A DNA stretch of 64,000 bases from Terriglobia bacterium (GTDB lineage: Bacteria > Acidobacteriota > Terriglobia > Bryobacterales > Bryobacteraceae): contig JAIQFS010000006.1 in the NCBI GenBank assembly GCA_020073145.1, positions 124,001 to 188,000 on the forward strand, in the 5' to 3' direction. Every line of letters starts with the position of its first letter. The stretch's first letter is position 1. Under the pieces are notes generated by a model. That model had not been told where the DNA came from. It searched no databases and was given only the letters and a program-made list of their open reading frames with translations. The position numbers and the translations under genes are program-made. Shown piece by piece: positions 44,369 through 52,622 of the stretch.

Positions 44369-45673
44369 CTTCTTCCCGATCGCCGCGTAGTCCAGCCCGC
44401 CGAAGAACGCTTCGCGAAATTCGGCGGGCAGTCCGGCCAGCGACGGCATGGTCTCCACCGCAGGCGCCAGCCGCTTGACCTCGATCCCGCCGATCCCGAA
44501 TTCCTCCAGGTAGAACATCAGCAGCGGGTGCGGAATCGGCCGCGTGTGCGTGGGATCCAGATAAAAGTGCGTCGCGAAGATCGCCAGGCACTCGGGGTTC
44601 GGCGTCTCGATCGCGATCGTCCCATCCCGCGCCAGCCGGCTCGCCGCCAGCCGGATCATTTCCGGCAGCCGCTCCGGCGGCAGATGTTCCACCACCTGCG
44701 AGCAGAAAATCCCGTCGAGCGATTCTTCCGGCTGTCGCGCCAGATACTCGAACAAGTCGGCCACCTCCGCGTCCAATCCCTTCTGCCGGCAGAGCGCCAC
44801 CGACTCCGCGCTGAGATCGATGCCGCGTGCCGCCACCCCGGCCGCCCGCATCATCTCCAGAAATTCGCCGCGCCCGCATCCGATGTCGAGCACGTTCTTC
44901 CTCCCCGCGAAATACGGCCGATAGACCTTCTGTCCAGCCTTGACGTACTCCTCCGTCCCTCGGAAGCGCTCCGCGAACCGCCCGTAATCGAACGTGGGGT
45001 ACGGCGCTGCCGGGCCCGCCGGTTGCTGCAAGGCAGAGCCTTGCGCAACCGGCCGCAGTTCCACCCGCTGTCGCACCAGCCGCAGTTCCGCATGAATCAG
45101 CCGCTCCGATTCCAGCCGGATGTGGTTCGCCGCGCTTTCCAGCGCCCTCGTGAAATCGCCGTGCTGGGTTCGCACCTCGTGTTGGAACGAGTCTTGCAGC
45201 TCCGCCACGCTGCGCAGAAATTGAACCTCGCTCTGGTGCAGCTTTTCCTCCCATCCCGCGCGCCACGACGCCCAATGCTCGCTCAGGTCCCGCGTCTCTG
45301 CGGTGTTCCGTTCCTGAACTGCCGCCATCCATTCCGCCAGATCGCGCAGCGCCCGGTTGCTCTCGTTCAGCGCTTCGATGGCGGCGTCAACGCACTCCAC
45401 CACCTTGCGGTTGAACACCACTTGGTCGCGCACGTGCCAGTCGAGCACTCGCGCCACCAGCCGCTTCCAGCCCTGCACCAGCGCGTTCACCGGCCCGCCC
45501 GGCCGTGGGTTCACCGTGCCGATGGAGGCCACTTTGCCTAAAGCGGCGTCGCGCGCGTGCACCAGCGGCAGCAGGTCCGGCAGGGAAATCTGCCCGGCCG
45601 TGCCCTGCGGATGCCGCGCCTCGACTTTCTCGCGCACCTCCCGCAGGATCGCGATCAGTTCAGCGCTTTCCAC
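44363..45673 (-). CDS. coiled-coil SAM-dependent methyltransferase
   Basis: 436 residues, GTG start. N-terminal ~215 residues are helical and charged (coiled coil likely around 95-210). The C-terminal half is a class I methyltransferase with the SAM loop NVLDIGCGRGEFLEMM near residue 262, ARGIDLSAESV for the ribose-binding acid and SQVVEHLPPERL. The domain order resembles WbdD-type surface-polysaccharide methyltransferases. It overlaps queF by 14 bp upstream and the blaR1-like gene by 6 bp (convergent). A palindromic repeat is inserted at 45019-45052 within the linker. Confidence 0.88.
   Translation of the reverse strand: MESAELIAILREVREKVEARHPQGTAGQISLPDLLPLVHARDAALGKVASIGTVNPRPGGPVNALVQGWKRLVARVLDWHVRDQVVFNRKVVECVDAAIEALNESNRALRDLAEWMAAVQERNTAETRDLSEHWASWRAGWEEKLHQSEVQFLRSVAELQDSFQHEVRTQHGDFTRALESAANHIRLESERLIHAELRLVRQRVELRPVAQGSALQQPAGPAAPYPTFDYGRFAERFRGTEEYVKAGQKVYRPYFAGRKNVLDIGCGRGEFLEMMRAAGVAARGIDLSAESVALCRQKGLDAEVADLFEYLARQPEESLDGIFCSQVVEHLPPERLPEMIRLAASRLARDGTIAIETPNPECLAIFATHFYLDPTHTRPIPHPLLMFYLEEFGIGGIEVKRLAPAVETMPSLAGLPAEFREAFFGGLDYAAIGKKL
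45019..45052. repeat. palindromic hairpin repeat inside methyltransferase gene
   Basis: Outer arms CCGGTTGC / GCAACCGG, inner arms CAAGGC / GCCTTG, loop AGA, with 2-nt and 1-nt bulges. Folds into a 14-bp hairpin and adds residues AQGSALQQ to the protein linker. The same core, AAGGC-3-GCCTT, recurs at 62135. Confidence 0.6.
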
Positions 45674-46070
45674 GCCCCACCTTCCGGGCCCGGCTCCACT
45701 CCGCCGTCACTACCGTGGCCAGCCCGCCGCGCGGCGTGAACTCGCCCACCACTGTCGCGCTGACCGGCTTCGCTGCCTTCACCACGTCGCGCAGCACGCG
45801 GTTGACCACGTTCTCCTGAAAAATCCCCAGGTCGCGGTAGGCCAGCAGGTACATCTTGTAGGACTTCAGCTCCAGGCACAGACGGTCCGGCACGTAGCGC
45901 AGCACCACCCGCCCGAAATCGGGCAGGCCCGTCTTAGGGCAGACGGACGTGAACTCCGGCATCACGATTTCGATTTCGTAATCCGGATACTGATTCGGCC
46001 AGGTTTCGATCTCCGGCAGCTTCGCCTTCACCCCCGCCGCGGCGTGTTCGTCGGTGTAGCCGCGCTTCAT
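45660..46070 (-). CDS. queF: NADPH-dependent 7-cyano-7-deazaguanine reductase (preQ0 reductase)
   Basis: 136 residues, the short unimodular QueF. Active-site Cys44 in TSVCPKTGLPDFG with Asp51 following; Glu and His in the later QueF motif LELKSYKMYL. Reduces preQ0 nitrile to preQ1 amine in queuosine tRNA-modification synthesis. Start ATG 46070 overlaps the TIGR00300 stop by 4 bp, and its 3' end overlaps the methyltransferase start by 14 bp. No other queuosine gene is nearby. Confidence 0.95.
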   Translation of the reverse strand: MKRGYTDEHAAAGVKAKLPEIETWPNQYPDYEIEIVMPEFTSVCPKTGLPDFGRVVLRYVPDRLCLELKSYKMYLLAYRDLGIFQENVVNRVLRDVVKAAKPVSATVVGEFTPRGGLATVVTAEWSRARKVGRGKR

Positions 46071-47275
46071 GCCAACGCCTTCGAGAGTAAGTCGAGGAAC
46101 AGCCCCACGTCCGCCACCACCCCCACCGCCTGCCCCGTGCCGCGATCGCTCACCTTGGTGGCCACCGACGGGTTGATGTCCACGCACACAATCTTGACCC
46201 AGCTCGGCAGCATGTTGCCGGTGGCGATGGAATGCAGCATGGTGCCCAGGCACAGCACCAGCCCCGCGCCCTTGAGTTGCTCGGCGTAGACATCCTGGGC
46301 GCAGTTCATGTCCGTGATGGTCTCCGGCAGCGGCCCGTCGTCGCGCAGGCTGCCCGCCAGCACAAACGGCACTCCCGCCTTGACGCACTCGTACAGCACG
46401 CCCGATTGCAGCCGTCCCGACTCCACCGCCTGGCGCACCGACCCGGCGTGGTACATGGCGTTGATGGCGCGCATGTGGTTGCGGTGGCCGTGCTCTTCCT
46501 GGCGGCCATCGGCCAGCCGCACCCCCAGCGACGTGCCGAACAGCGCCGATTCGATGTCATGCACGCCCAGCGCATTGCCGCTGAGCAGCGCGTGCACAAA
46601 GCCGCGGCGGATCAGCGACGCGAGCCCCGCCACCCCGCCCGTGTGCACCACTACCGGACCGGCCACCGCCACCACTTTCTGCTTCTGCTCGATGGCGTGA
46701 CGCACCAGCGCCGCCGTCTGGCGCACCGCCGTCTCCACCTGCCGCTCTGACGAGATGCCGTTCGACATGAAGGCGAACGACAGCCGGTCGCGCTCCTTCG
46801 ATTCGGGAATCACGCGGATCCCGCGCAGTCCCACCACCATCCGGTCGCCGCGCCGCACGTCGCGCAGCCGCCGGCAGGAGGCGCGTCCGTCCGCCACCAC
46901 AATCATCGCGTCCATGCGTTGGCTCTCGACTTCAATCCACTTCTGCCCGTGCCGCACGTAGGTCCGGTGGTTGGTGGTGGAGTAGAAATCTTCGGGCGCG
47001 CACTTGTCCCGCTCCACTTCGCGCAGCGCGGCATCGGTGCCGTCGGCCGGCGCGCACCCCAGCCCCAGCAACTCCTGGAGCAGGTGCTCCATCGAGCTCT
47101 CATCCGGCGCCTCCACCCTCAGCCGCAGGTACGATGGCTCGCTGTTGGTGCGGCCAATGCGAAATTGCTCCACTTCGAATTTGGCGTTGTGCTCCACCAC
47201 CTTATCGAAGATGTTCTCCATCACGTGGGAATCGATCAGGTGGCCTTCGGCCTCGACTACTTCTTGCAATTGCAT
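46067..47275 (-). CDS. TIGR00300 family protein (archaeal-type ornithine cyclodeaminase/LOR-SDH domain)
   Basis: 402 residues. N-terminal half begins VVEAEGHLIDSH and has RIGRTNSEPSYLRLRVEA; the C-terminal half is nucleotide-binding with AGPVVVHTGG, LLSGNALGVHDIE, GSLRDDGPLPETITDM and VCVDINPSVATKV. This is the LOR/SDH bifunctional conserved domain. Relatives include the archaeal ornithine cyclodeaminase and the C-terminal part of cyanobacterial ArgZ/AgrE, which convert ornithine to proline with NAD. First gene of the operon with queF and the methyltransferase. The start at ATG 47275 is the start of the conserved sequence. Confidence 0.88.
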   Translation of the reverse strand: MQLQEVVEAEGHLIDSHVMENIFDKVVEHNAKFEVEQFRIGRTNSEPSYLRLRVEAPDESSMEHLLQELLGLGCAPADGTDAALREVERDKCAPEDFYSTTNHRTYVRHGQKWIEVESQRMDAMIVVADGRASCRRLRDVRRGDRMVVGLRGIRVIPESKERDRLSFAFMSNGISSERQVETAVRQTAALVRHAIEQKQKVVAVAGPVVVHTGGVAGLASLIRRGFVHALLSGNALGVHDIESALFGTSLGVRLADGRQEEHGHRNHMRAINAMYHAGSVRQAVESGRLQSGVLYECVKAGVPFVLAGSLRDDGPLPETITDMNCAQDVYAEQLKGAGLVLCLGTMLHSIATGNMLPSWVKIVCVDINPSVATKVSDRGTGQAVGVVADVGLFLDLLSKALA

Positions 47276-47281
47276 AGAAAT

Positions 47282-47291
47282 TTCTATTGTA
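47282..47291 (-). promoter_or_regulatory. -10-like element TACAATAGAA before TIGR00300 gene
   Basis: On the minus strand TACAAT ends 10 nt before the ATG at 47275 and is followed by AGAA, as ahead of lhr and the GNAT gene. Lies in a 63-bp divergent gap. No Shine-Dalgarno is visible for this gene, which fits a very short leader. Confidence 0.4.
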
Positions 47292-47302
47292 CGGGATCGC
47301 TC

Positions 47303-47332
47303 TTGACGCCAGGCGCGGCCATCAGGTACGAT
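47303..47332 (+). promoter_or_regulatory. promoter of the Cys-rich secreted gene
   Basis: TTGACG at 47303-47308, 18-bp spacer, TACGAT at 47327-47332. The start of transcription would fall at the GTG start codon (47339), predicting a leaderless mRNA. Confidence 0.45.
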
Positions 47333-47338
47333 ACCGCC

Positions 47339-47698
47339 GTGCGGCGAATTCCAGCCTGGGCCTTGTTGGCGCTGTTCAGCTTCTCGCTGATCGCGCCGGC
47401 CCTGGCGTGGAATCCCGATTCCAAACTGCCCGCCTGCTGCCGTCGGGAGGGCAAGCACCATTGCGCGATGGACAACGCACTGTCGCCCGCCAGTCCCGCC
47501 GTCCAGGCGCTGTGCCCGTTCTATCCGCAGACCGGCGCGGCGCCAGCGTACGCAAAGACCGCGGTGGCGTGGGCCGCATCCCAGGCGGTGGCCGCGGTTT
47601 TCAGCCACCCGGCGGGCCGGGCCCGAACCGAAGGCCTCTCTCGCGTCTCGTTTAGCCGCACGCGTCAAAAACGCGGACCTCCTTCCTTTCTTTCCTGA
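47339..47698 (+). CDS. small Cys/His-rich secreted protein
   Basis: 119 residues from GTG 47339. Signal peptide WALLALFSFSLIAPALA, then a short mature part with a metal-binding-looking cluster LPACCRREGKHHCAM (Cys33, Cys34, His40, His41, Cys42) and Cys59. The C-terminal tail is Arg/Ser-rich. It sits 51 bp before a TonB-dependent receptor gene on the same strand. Small Cys/His-rich exported proteins next to TonB receptors are often linked to copper or other metal handling; that is inference. The GTG choice rests on the signal peptide beginning there. Confidence 0.65.
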   Translation: MRRIPAWALLALFSFSLIAPALAWNPDSKLPACCRREGKHHCAMDNALSPASPAVQALCPFYPQTGAAPAYAKTAVAWAASQAVAAVFSHPAGRARTEGLSRVSFSRTRQKRGPPSFLS

Positions 47699-47749
47699 CC
47701 ATTCGGAGAGGCCGGGCGCCCGCTGCGTCCGTGCGTAAGGAGCGTTTCA

Positions 47750-49969
47750 TTGAACATCCGCGCGAAAATTTGTGCTGTCTGTACGGTATTGTTCCCGCTA
47801 ACCGCCTGGGCCGTGGTCTTCGGTTCGGTCCGCGGCGTGGTACACGATCCCGCGCACCGGCCCATTGAGGGCGCGCAGGTCGTCGTGAAAGCGAACGACT
47901 CGGACTACTCCCGGCAACTGGTGACCGGTTCGGACGGTGCGTTCGAGGTTACCGCGCTGCCCGTCGGCGCCTACCGCGTGACCGTCACCCACGATGGTTT
48001 CGCCCCGGCGATGCAACAGATCGTGGTGTCTTCGGGTGCCGCGCCGGTGCTGCATTTTCCCCTGGCAATCGGAGCCCGCAGCGAGCAGGTGACGGTGTCC
48101 GAGAACGCCCTGGCGGCCGAGCCGGAACACGTCACGCCCTCCACCATCGTCAGCCGCCAGGAAATCGCGGCGACCCCGGGCGCGGATCTGAGCAACAGCC
48201 TGAGCGCCATCACGGACTACGTGCCGGGAGCGTGGATCACGCACGACCAGCTTCATGTCCGCGGCGGCCATCAGGTGAGCTGGGCCATCGACGGCGTGCC
48301 CATTCCCAATACCAACATCGCCAGCAACGTGGGGCCGCAGATCGACCCCAAGGACATCGACTACCTCGAAGCCCAGCGCGGCGGCTATTCCTCGGCCTAC
48401 GGCGACCGCACTTATGGCGTGTTCAACGTGGTTCCACGAACCGGCTTCGAGCGCAACGACAGCGGCGAGCTGTTCACGACCTTCGGCGCATTTCACCAGA
48501 CCAACGACCAGGTCAACTTCGGAAGCCACACCGAGAAATTCGCCTGGTTCGGCAGCGTCAACGGCAACCGCGGCGACTATGGCCTGGAGACTCCCGGTCC
48601 GGACGTGCGGCATGACCGCGTGTGGGGGCTTGGCGGGATGGGGAGTCTGATTTATAACCGCGACGCCTCCAACCAGTTTCGTCTGGTGACGTCGCTGCGC
48701 CGCGACGATTACCAGATTCCCACCGATCCGGCCGGGGACGCGGGGGACGCCCGCGACATCGAGCGCGAGCGCGACGCGCTGGCCAGCTTTTCCTGGGTGC
48801 GCGTCTTCCGGCCAGGGCTGCTGCTCACCGTCTCGCCCTTCTACCACTACAATCGCGCCAACTACGATGGCGATCCCGCGACCGCTCCGGTCAGCACCAC
48901 GCAACACCGCGGGTCGCAGTACGCGGGCGCGCAACTCTCGCTCAATGCGGTCACCAACCGGCACAACGCCACCGCCGGCCTGTACGGATTCGGGCAGACC
49001 GATGACGAGCTCGTCCACCTGCTCGCCAACGATGGATCGGGGCTTTCGGTGGCGCAAGATCGCGGCACCAGCGGCCATCTGGAGGCGGCCTTTCTCGAAG
49101 ATCAGTACAAACCCTTCGCCTGGCTGGCGCTCACGGGCGGCGTGCGCCTGACCCATTTCAGCGGCGCGATTTCGGAAAACGCGGCCAGCCCGCGCCTCGG
49201 AGGCTCGCTGCGCATTCCCTACGTGCACTGGGTGCTGCGCGGCTTCTGGGGCCAGTATTATCAGGCGCCGCCCCTTTCCACCGTGAGCGGCCCGCTCCTG
49301 GGTTTCGCGGTGTCTTCCGGCTTGGGATTCATTCCATTGCGCGGCGAGCGCGACCAGGAGCACCAGTTCGGGATTACCATTCCGGTCCGCGGCTGGGCGC
49401 TGGAAGTGAACGACTATCACCAGCGCGCCCGCAATTATTTCGACCACAACGCCATCGGCGGCTCGAACGTGTTCTTTCCGCTGACCATTGACGGCGCACG
49501 GCTCTACGGCTGGGAGGTGACGGTGCGCTCGCCACGCCTGGCCCGCCGCGGTGACGTCTATCTGAGCTATGCCCATGCGCGCGCTGAAGCCGCCGGCGCC
49601 ATCAGCGGCGGCCTGACGGATTTCTCGCCCCCCGGCAGCGGCTATTTCCTGCTGGATCACGATCAGACGCAAACGCTCCACGCCGGCTTCCACTGGAGTT
49701 TCCCCGGGCGCGTGACGGCCGGCGGCGACGCGTCCTATGGCTCGGGCTTCACCGACGGCTCCGCGGCAATTCCGGCCCACCTGCCCGGCCACACCACGTT
49801 CGATCTGTCGCTCAGCAAGGACCTGGGCGAGCGCCTGAACCTGTCCGTCACCGCCTTGAATCTGGCCAACCGGCGCTTCCTGCTCGACAACAGCGAGACC
49901 TTCGGTGGTACGCACTATGCCGAGCCGAGGCAGATCTACGTCCAGCTTCGCTACCGCTTTCACTGGTAG
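47750..49969 (+). CDS. TonB-dependent outer-membrane receptor with N-terminal carboxypeptidase-regulatory-like domain
   Basis: 739 residues. TTG start with AAGGAG at 47737-47742, 7 nt upstream. Signal peptide, then a CarboxypepD_reg-like beta sandwich at ~25-105 (GSVRGVVHDPAHRPIEGAQV), plug domain at ~125-235 (VRGGHQVSWAIDGVPIPN, IDYLEAQRGGYSSAYG) and a 22-strand barrel ending with an aromatic strand VQLRYRFHW. Energised by TonB/ExbBD to import a scarce ligand across the outer membrane. Ligand unknown; the Cys/His-rich neighbour hints at a metal complex. Confidence 0.93.
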   Translation: MNIRAKICAVCTVLFPLTAWAVVFGSVRGVVHDPAHRPIEGAQVVVKANDSDYSRQLVTGSDGAFEVTALPVGAYRVTVTHDGFAPAMQQIVVSSGAAPVLHFPLAIGARSEQVTVSENALAAEPEHVTPSTIVSRQEIAATPGADLSNSLSAITDYVPGAWITHDQLHVRGGHQVSWAIDGVPIPNTNIASNVGPQIDPKDIDYLEAQRGGYSSAYGDRTYGVFNVVPRTGFERNDSGELFTTFGAFHQTNDQVNFGSHTEKFAWFGSVNGNRGDYGLETPGPDVRHDRVWGLGGMGSLIYNRDASNQFRLVTSLRRDDYQIPTDPAGDAGDARDIERERDALASFSWVRVFRPGLLLTVSPFYHYNRANYDGDPATAPVSTTQHRGSQYAGAQLSLNAVTNRHNATAGLYGFGQTDDELVHLLANDGSGLSVAQDRGTSGHLEAAFLEDQYKPFAWLALTGGVRLTHFSGAISENAASPRLGGSLRIPYVHWVLRGFWGQYYQAPPLSTVSGPLLGFAVSSGLGFIPLRGERDQEHQFGITIPVRGWALEVNDYHQRARNYFDHNAIGGSNVFFPLTIDGARLYGWEVTVRSPRLARRGDVYLSYAHARAEAAGAISGGLTDFSPPGSGYFLLDHDQTQTLHAGFHWSFPGRVTAGGDASYGSGFTDGSAAIPAHLPGHTTFDLSLSKDLGERLNLSVTALNLANRRFLLDNSETFGGTHYAEPRQIYVQLRYRFHW

Positions 49970-50007
49970 GAGACCGCGGGCGCAGACCGCGAGTCTCCGG
50001 GCATTGC

Positions 50008-50017
50008 TACCATGAAA
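50008..50017 (+). promoter_or_regulatory. -10-like TACCATGAAA before yyaL
   Basis: TACCAT ends 11 nt before the ATG at 50025. Variant of the recurrent TACaaTAGAA string. No -35 and no Shine-Dalgarno for this start. Confidence 0.25.
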
Positions 50018-50024
50018 GCGCCCC

Positions 50025-52133
50025 ATGCCCACCAATCGCCTCTCCCGCGAGAAGAGCCCTTACCTGCTGCAGCACGCCCACAATCCCGTGGACTGGTATC
50101 CGTGGGGTCCCGAAGCCTTTGACAAAGCGCGCGCGGAGAACAAGCCGATTTTTCTTTCCATCGGCTACTCCACCTGCCACTGGTGCCACGTCATGGAGCG
50201 GGAATCGTTCGAGAACGACGCCATCGCCGCCCAACTGAACCGCGATTTCGTTCCCATCAAGGTGGATCGCGAAGAGCGTCCCGATGTCGATCGCGTCTAC
50301 ATGACCTTCGTGCAGGCTAGCACCGGCGGCGGCGGCTGGCCGATGTCGGTGTGGCTGACTCCCGATTTGAAACCCTTCTTCGGGGGTACGTATTTTCCGC
50401 CGGAAAACCGCTACGGCCATCCCGGTTTCGGCTCGGTTCTGACGCAGATCGCCGCCGCGTGGCTCTCCGACCGCCAGCAGATCCTCGGCTCCGCGCGCGA
50501 CGTCATCGAGCAGTTGCGCAAAACCGTGGCAGTGGCTCCCCTGCGTCCGGGAGCCCCGATCCTCGACGCCGCCCAGCTCGACAGCGGTTTCTTCGTCTTC
50601 CGGCGCACCTTCGATTCGCGGCTCGGCGGGTTCGGCGGCGCGCCCAAGTTCCCCCGGCCGTCGGTGCACAATTTCTTGCTGCGCTACTACGCCCGCACCA
50701 AGAACCGCGAAGCGCTCGACATGGTGCTGGTGACGCTCCGCGAGATGGCCAAGGGTGGCATGCACGACCAGTTGGGCGGCGGCTTCCACCGCTATTCGGT
50801 CGACGAACGCTGGTTCGTGCCGCACTTCGAGAAAATGCTCTACGATCAGGCGCAGCTCGCCATCTCCTACCTGGAAGCCTTTCAGATCACCGGAGACGGC
50901 GAGTTTGCCGAAACCGCCCGGCGCATCTTCGACTACGTGCGGCGCGATATGACGGACGCCGGCGGCGCGTTTTACTCGGCCGAGGACGCCGACAGCGCCA
51001 TCGACCCGGCGCGGCCTCACGAAAAGGGAGAAGGGGCGTTTTACATCTGGACGGCGGAAGAGATCCGCGAGCGCGCCGGCGACACGCCGGCGGCCTGGTT
51101 CCACTATCGTTACGGCGTCGAGCAAACCGGCAACGTCGCTCACGATCCACACAGCGAATTCACCGGCAAGAACATTTTGTATCGGGCGCACACCATCGAG
51201 GAAACCGCCGCTCATTTCGGCGCGCCGCTCGAAGACGTCCAGGCCGGGCTTGCGAACGCCGGCCGCGTCCTCTTCGAAGCCCGCTCCAAGCGAATTCGCC
51301 CCCACCTCGATGACAAGATTCTGACCGCGTGGAATGGCCTCATGATCTCGGCCTTTGCCCTGGGAGGCGCGGTGCTCGGCGAGCCGGCCTACGCCGAAGC
51401 GGCGCGCCGTGCGGCCGATTTCCTGATCGACCGGATGTACGACTCTGCGACCGGCCTCCTCCTGCGCCGCTATCGCGACGGCGAAGCGCTCATCCCTGGA
51501 TTTCTGGACGACTACGCCCTGTTCGTGCAGGCGCTGCTCGATCTCTACGAAGCCCAGTTCGACCGCCGTCATCTCGAACTCGCCAGCCGCCTGATGGAGA
51601 AACAGCGGGAACTCTTCGAAGACGCAGCGCAGGGCGGCTTCTTCAGCACGACCGCGGACGACGCCAGCATCGTGCTGCGCGCCAAAGAGGATTATGACGG
51701 CGCCGAGCCCTCCGGCAACTCCGTGGCCTTCGGCAATCTGCTGCGGCTCGCCCAGATCACTGGCCGGGCCGACTTCACCGAGTCGGCGGACCACCTTCTG
51801 GCCGCTTTTGGATCGCGCCTTTCGGTGGCGCCCATGGCCATCCCCCAACTTCTCGCCGCTTGCGAGTTCCGGTTGAGCGAGCCGCGCCAGATCCTCATCG
51901 CCGGCGATCGCGATGCCCTCGATACCCAGGCGCTGCTGCGCACGGTGCACGCGAGGTTTGTCCCCAACCGGGTCCTGCTGCTGTTGGATTCCGAAGAAAC
52001 CCGCGCCGCGCTCGCGGCCGGCGCGCCGGCGGTGGCGTCCCGAGAACCCCAGCCGCGGCCAGAAGGAGCGGCGACAACGAGGAGGAAGATATGGAAAGAC
52101 CAGGCGCAACGACGATGCGGGGTAATCCCCTGA
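50025..52133 (+). CDS. YyaL/DUF255 thioredoxin-domain protein (SSP411-like)
   Basis: 702 residues. N-terminal thioredoxin-like domain at ~1-165 with [18 protein letters not shown] and the CHWC redox-like motif Cys51-Cys54; the rest is an (alpha/alpha)6 barrel like N-acylglucosamine 2-epimerases ([46 protein letters not shown]). Widespread in bacteria and eukaryotes (SPATA20), function poorly known. Its C-terminal tail after ASREPQPRP overlaps the first 43 bp of the tpx gene and looks like random sequence. Confidence 0.93.
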   Translation: MPTNRLSREKSPYLLQHAHNPVDWYPWGPEAFDKARAENKPIFLSIGYSTCHWCHVMERESFENDAIAAQLNRDFVPIKVDREERPDVDRVYMTFVQASTGGGGWPMSVWLTPDLKPFFGGTYFPPENRYGHPGFGSVLTQIAAAWLSDRQQILGSARDVIEQLRKTVAVAPLRPGAPILDAAQLDSGFFVFRRTFDSRLGGFGGAPKFPRPSVHNFLLRYYARTKNREALDMVLVTLREMAKGGMHDQLGGGFHRYSVDERWFVPHFEKMLYDQAQLAISYLEAFQITGDGEFAETARRIFDYVRRDMTDAGGAFYSAEDADSAIDPARPHEKGEGAFYIWTAEEIRERAGDTPAAWFHYRYGVEQTGNVAHDPHSEFTGKNILYRAHTIEETAAHFGAPLEDVQAGLANAGRVLFEARSKRIRPHLDDKILTAWNGLMISAFALGGAVLGEPAYAEAARRAADFLIDRMYDSATGLLLRRYRDGEALIPGFLDDYALFVQALLDLYEAQFDRRHLELASRLMEKQRELFEDAAQGGFFSTTADDASIVLRAKEDYDGAEPSGNSVAFGNLLRLAQITGRADFTESADHLLAAFGSRLSVAPMAIPQLLAACEFRLSEPRQILIAGDRDALDTQALLRTVHARFVPNRVLLLLDSEETRAALAAGAPAVASREPQPRPEGAATTRRKIWKDQAQRRCGVIP

Positions 52134-52612
52134 CGCTGATCGGCCCCGAACTAAAAACTGGCGACGCCGCGCCGGATTTCGCGGTCGTGGATAACGGGCT
52201 CAAACCCGTCACGTTGAAAGATACCGGCAATCATGTGCGCATCATCAGCGTGGTGCCGTCGCTCGATACGCCGGTCTGCGACGCCCAAACCAAACGCTTC
52301 AATGAAGAGGCGGCCAAACTGCCCGACGTCGATATTCTGACGGTCAGCATGGACCTGCCCTTCGCCCAGAAACGCTGGTGCGGCGCATTTGGCGTGGACA
52401 AAGTCAAAATGCTGTCCGACCACCGGGAAGGCTCCTTCGGCACCGCCTACGGCACTCTGATCAAGGATATGCGCATCGAGAGCCGGGCCATTTTCGTGAT
52501 CGATCAGAACAACCGGATCAAGCACGTCGAGTACGTCAAGGAAGTGGCGGACTTCCCCAACTACGAAGCTGCCTTGTCCGCCGCGAAGAGCGCAGCCGCG
52601 GCACGGGCCTGA
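52091..52612 (+). CDS. tpx: thiol peroxidase (atypical 2-Cys peroxiredoxin)
   Basis: 173 residues. Peroxidatic Cys63 in [17 protein letters not shown], resolving Cys97 in KRWCGAFG, both at the usual Tpx spacing. Reduces hydrogen peroxide and alkyl peroxides with thioredoxin, probably periplasm-free/cytoplasmic here as no signal peptide is seen. Start ATG 52091 has a strong GGAGGA Shine-Dalgarno 4 nt upstream, inside the yyaL gene; tpx overlaps yyaL by 43 bp. Confidence 0.95.
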   Translation: MERPGATTMRGNPLTLIGPELKTGDAAPDFAVVDNGLKPVTLKDTGNHVRIISVVPSLDTPVCDAQTKRFNEEAAKLPDVDILTVSMDLPFAQKRWCGAFGVDKVKMLSDHREGSFGTAYGTLIKDMRIESRAIFVIDQNNRIKHVEYVKEVADFPNYEAALSAAKSAAAARA

Positions 52613-52622
52613 GCGGCAAGCC

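Noticed and set aside
46071-46388. Leftward (minus-strand) extension of queF
   Set aside because: Runs inside the TIGR00300 gene in another frame; QueF similarity begins at ATG 46070.
47798-50035. 745-residue minus-strand frame
   Set aside because: Antisense of the TonB receptor, which has full domain support.
50007-52109. 700-residue minus-strand frame
   Set aside because: Antisense of yyaL; no recognisable domain.
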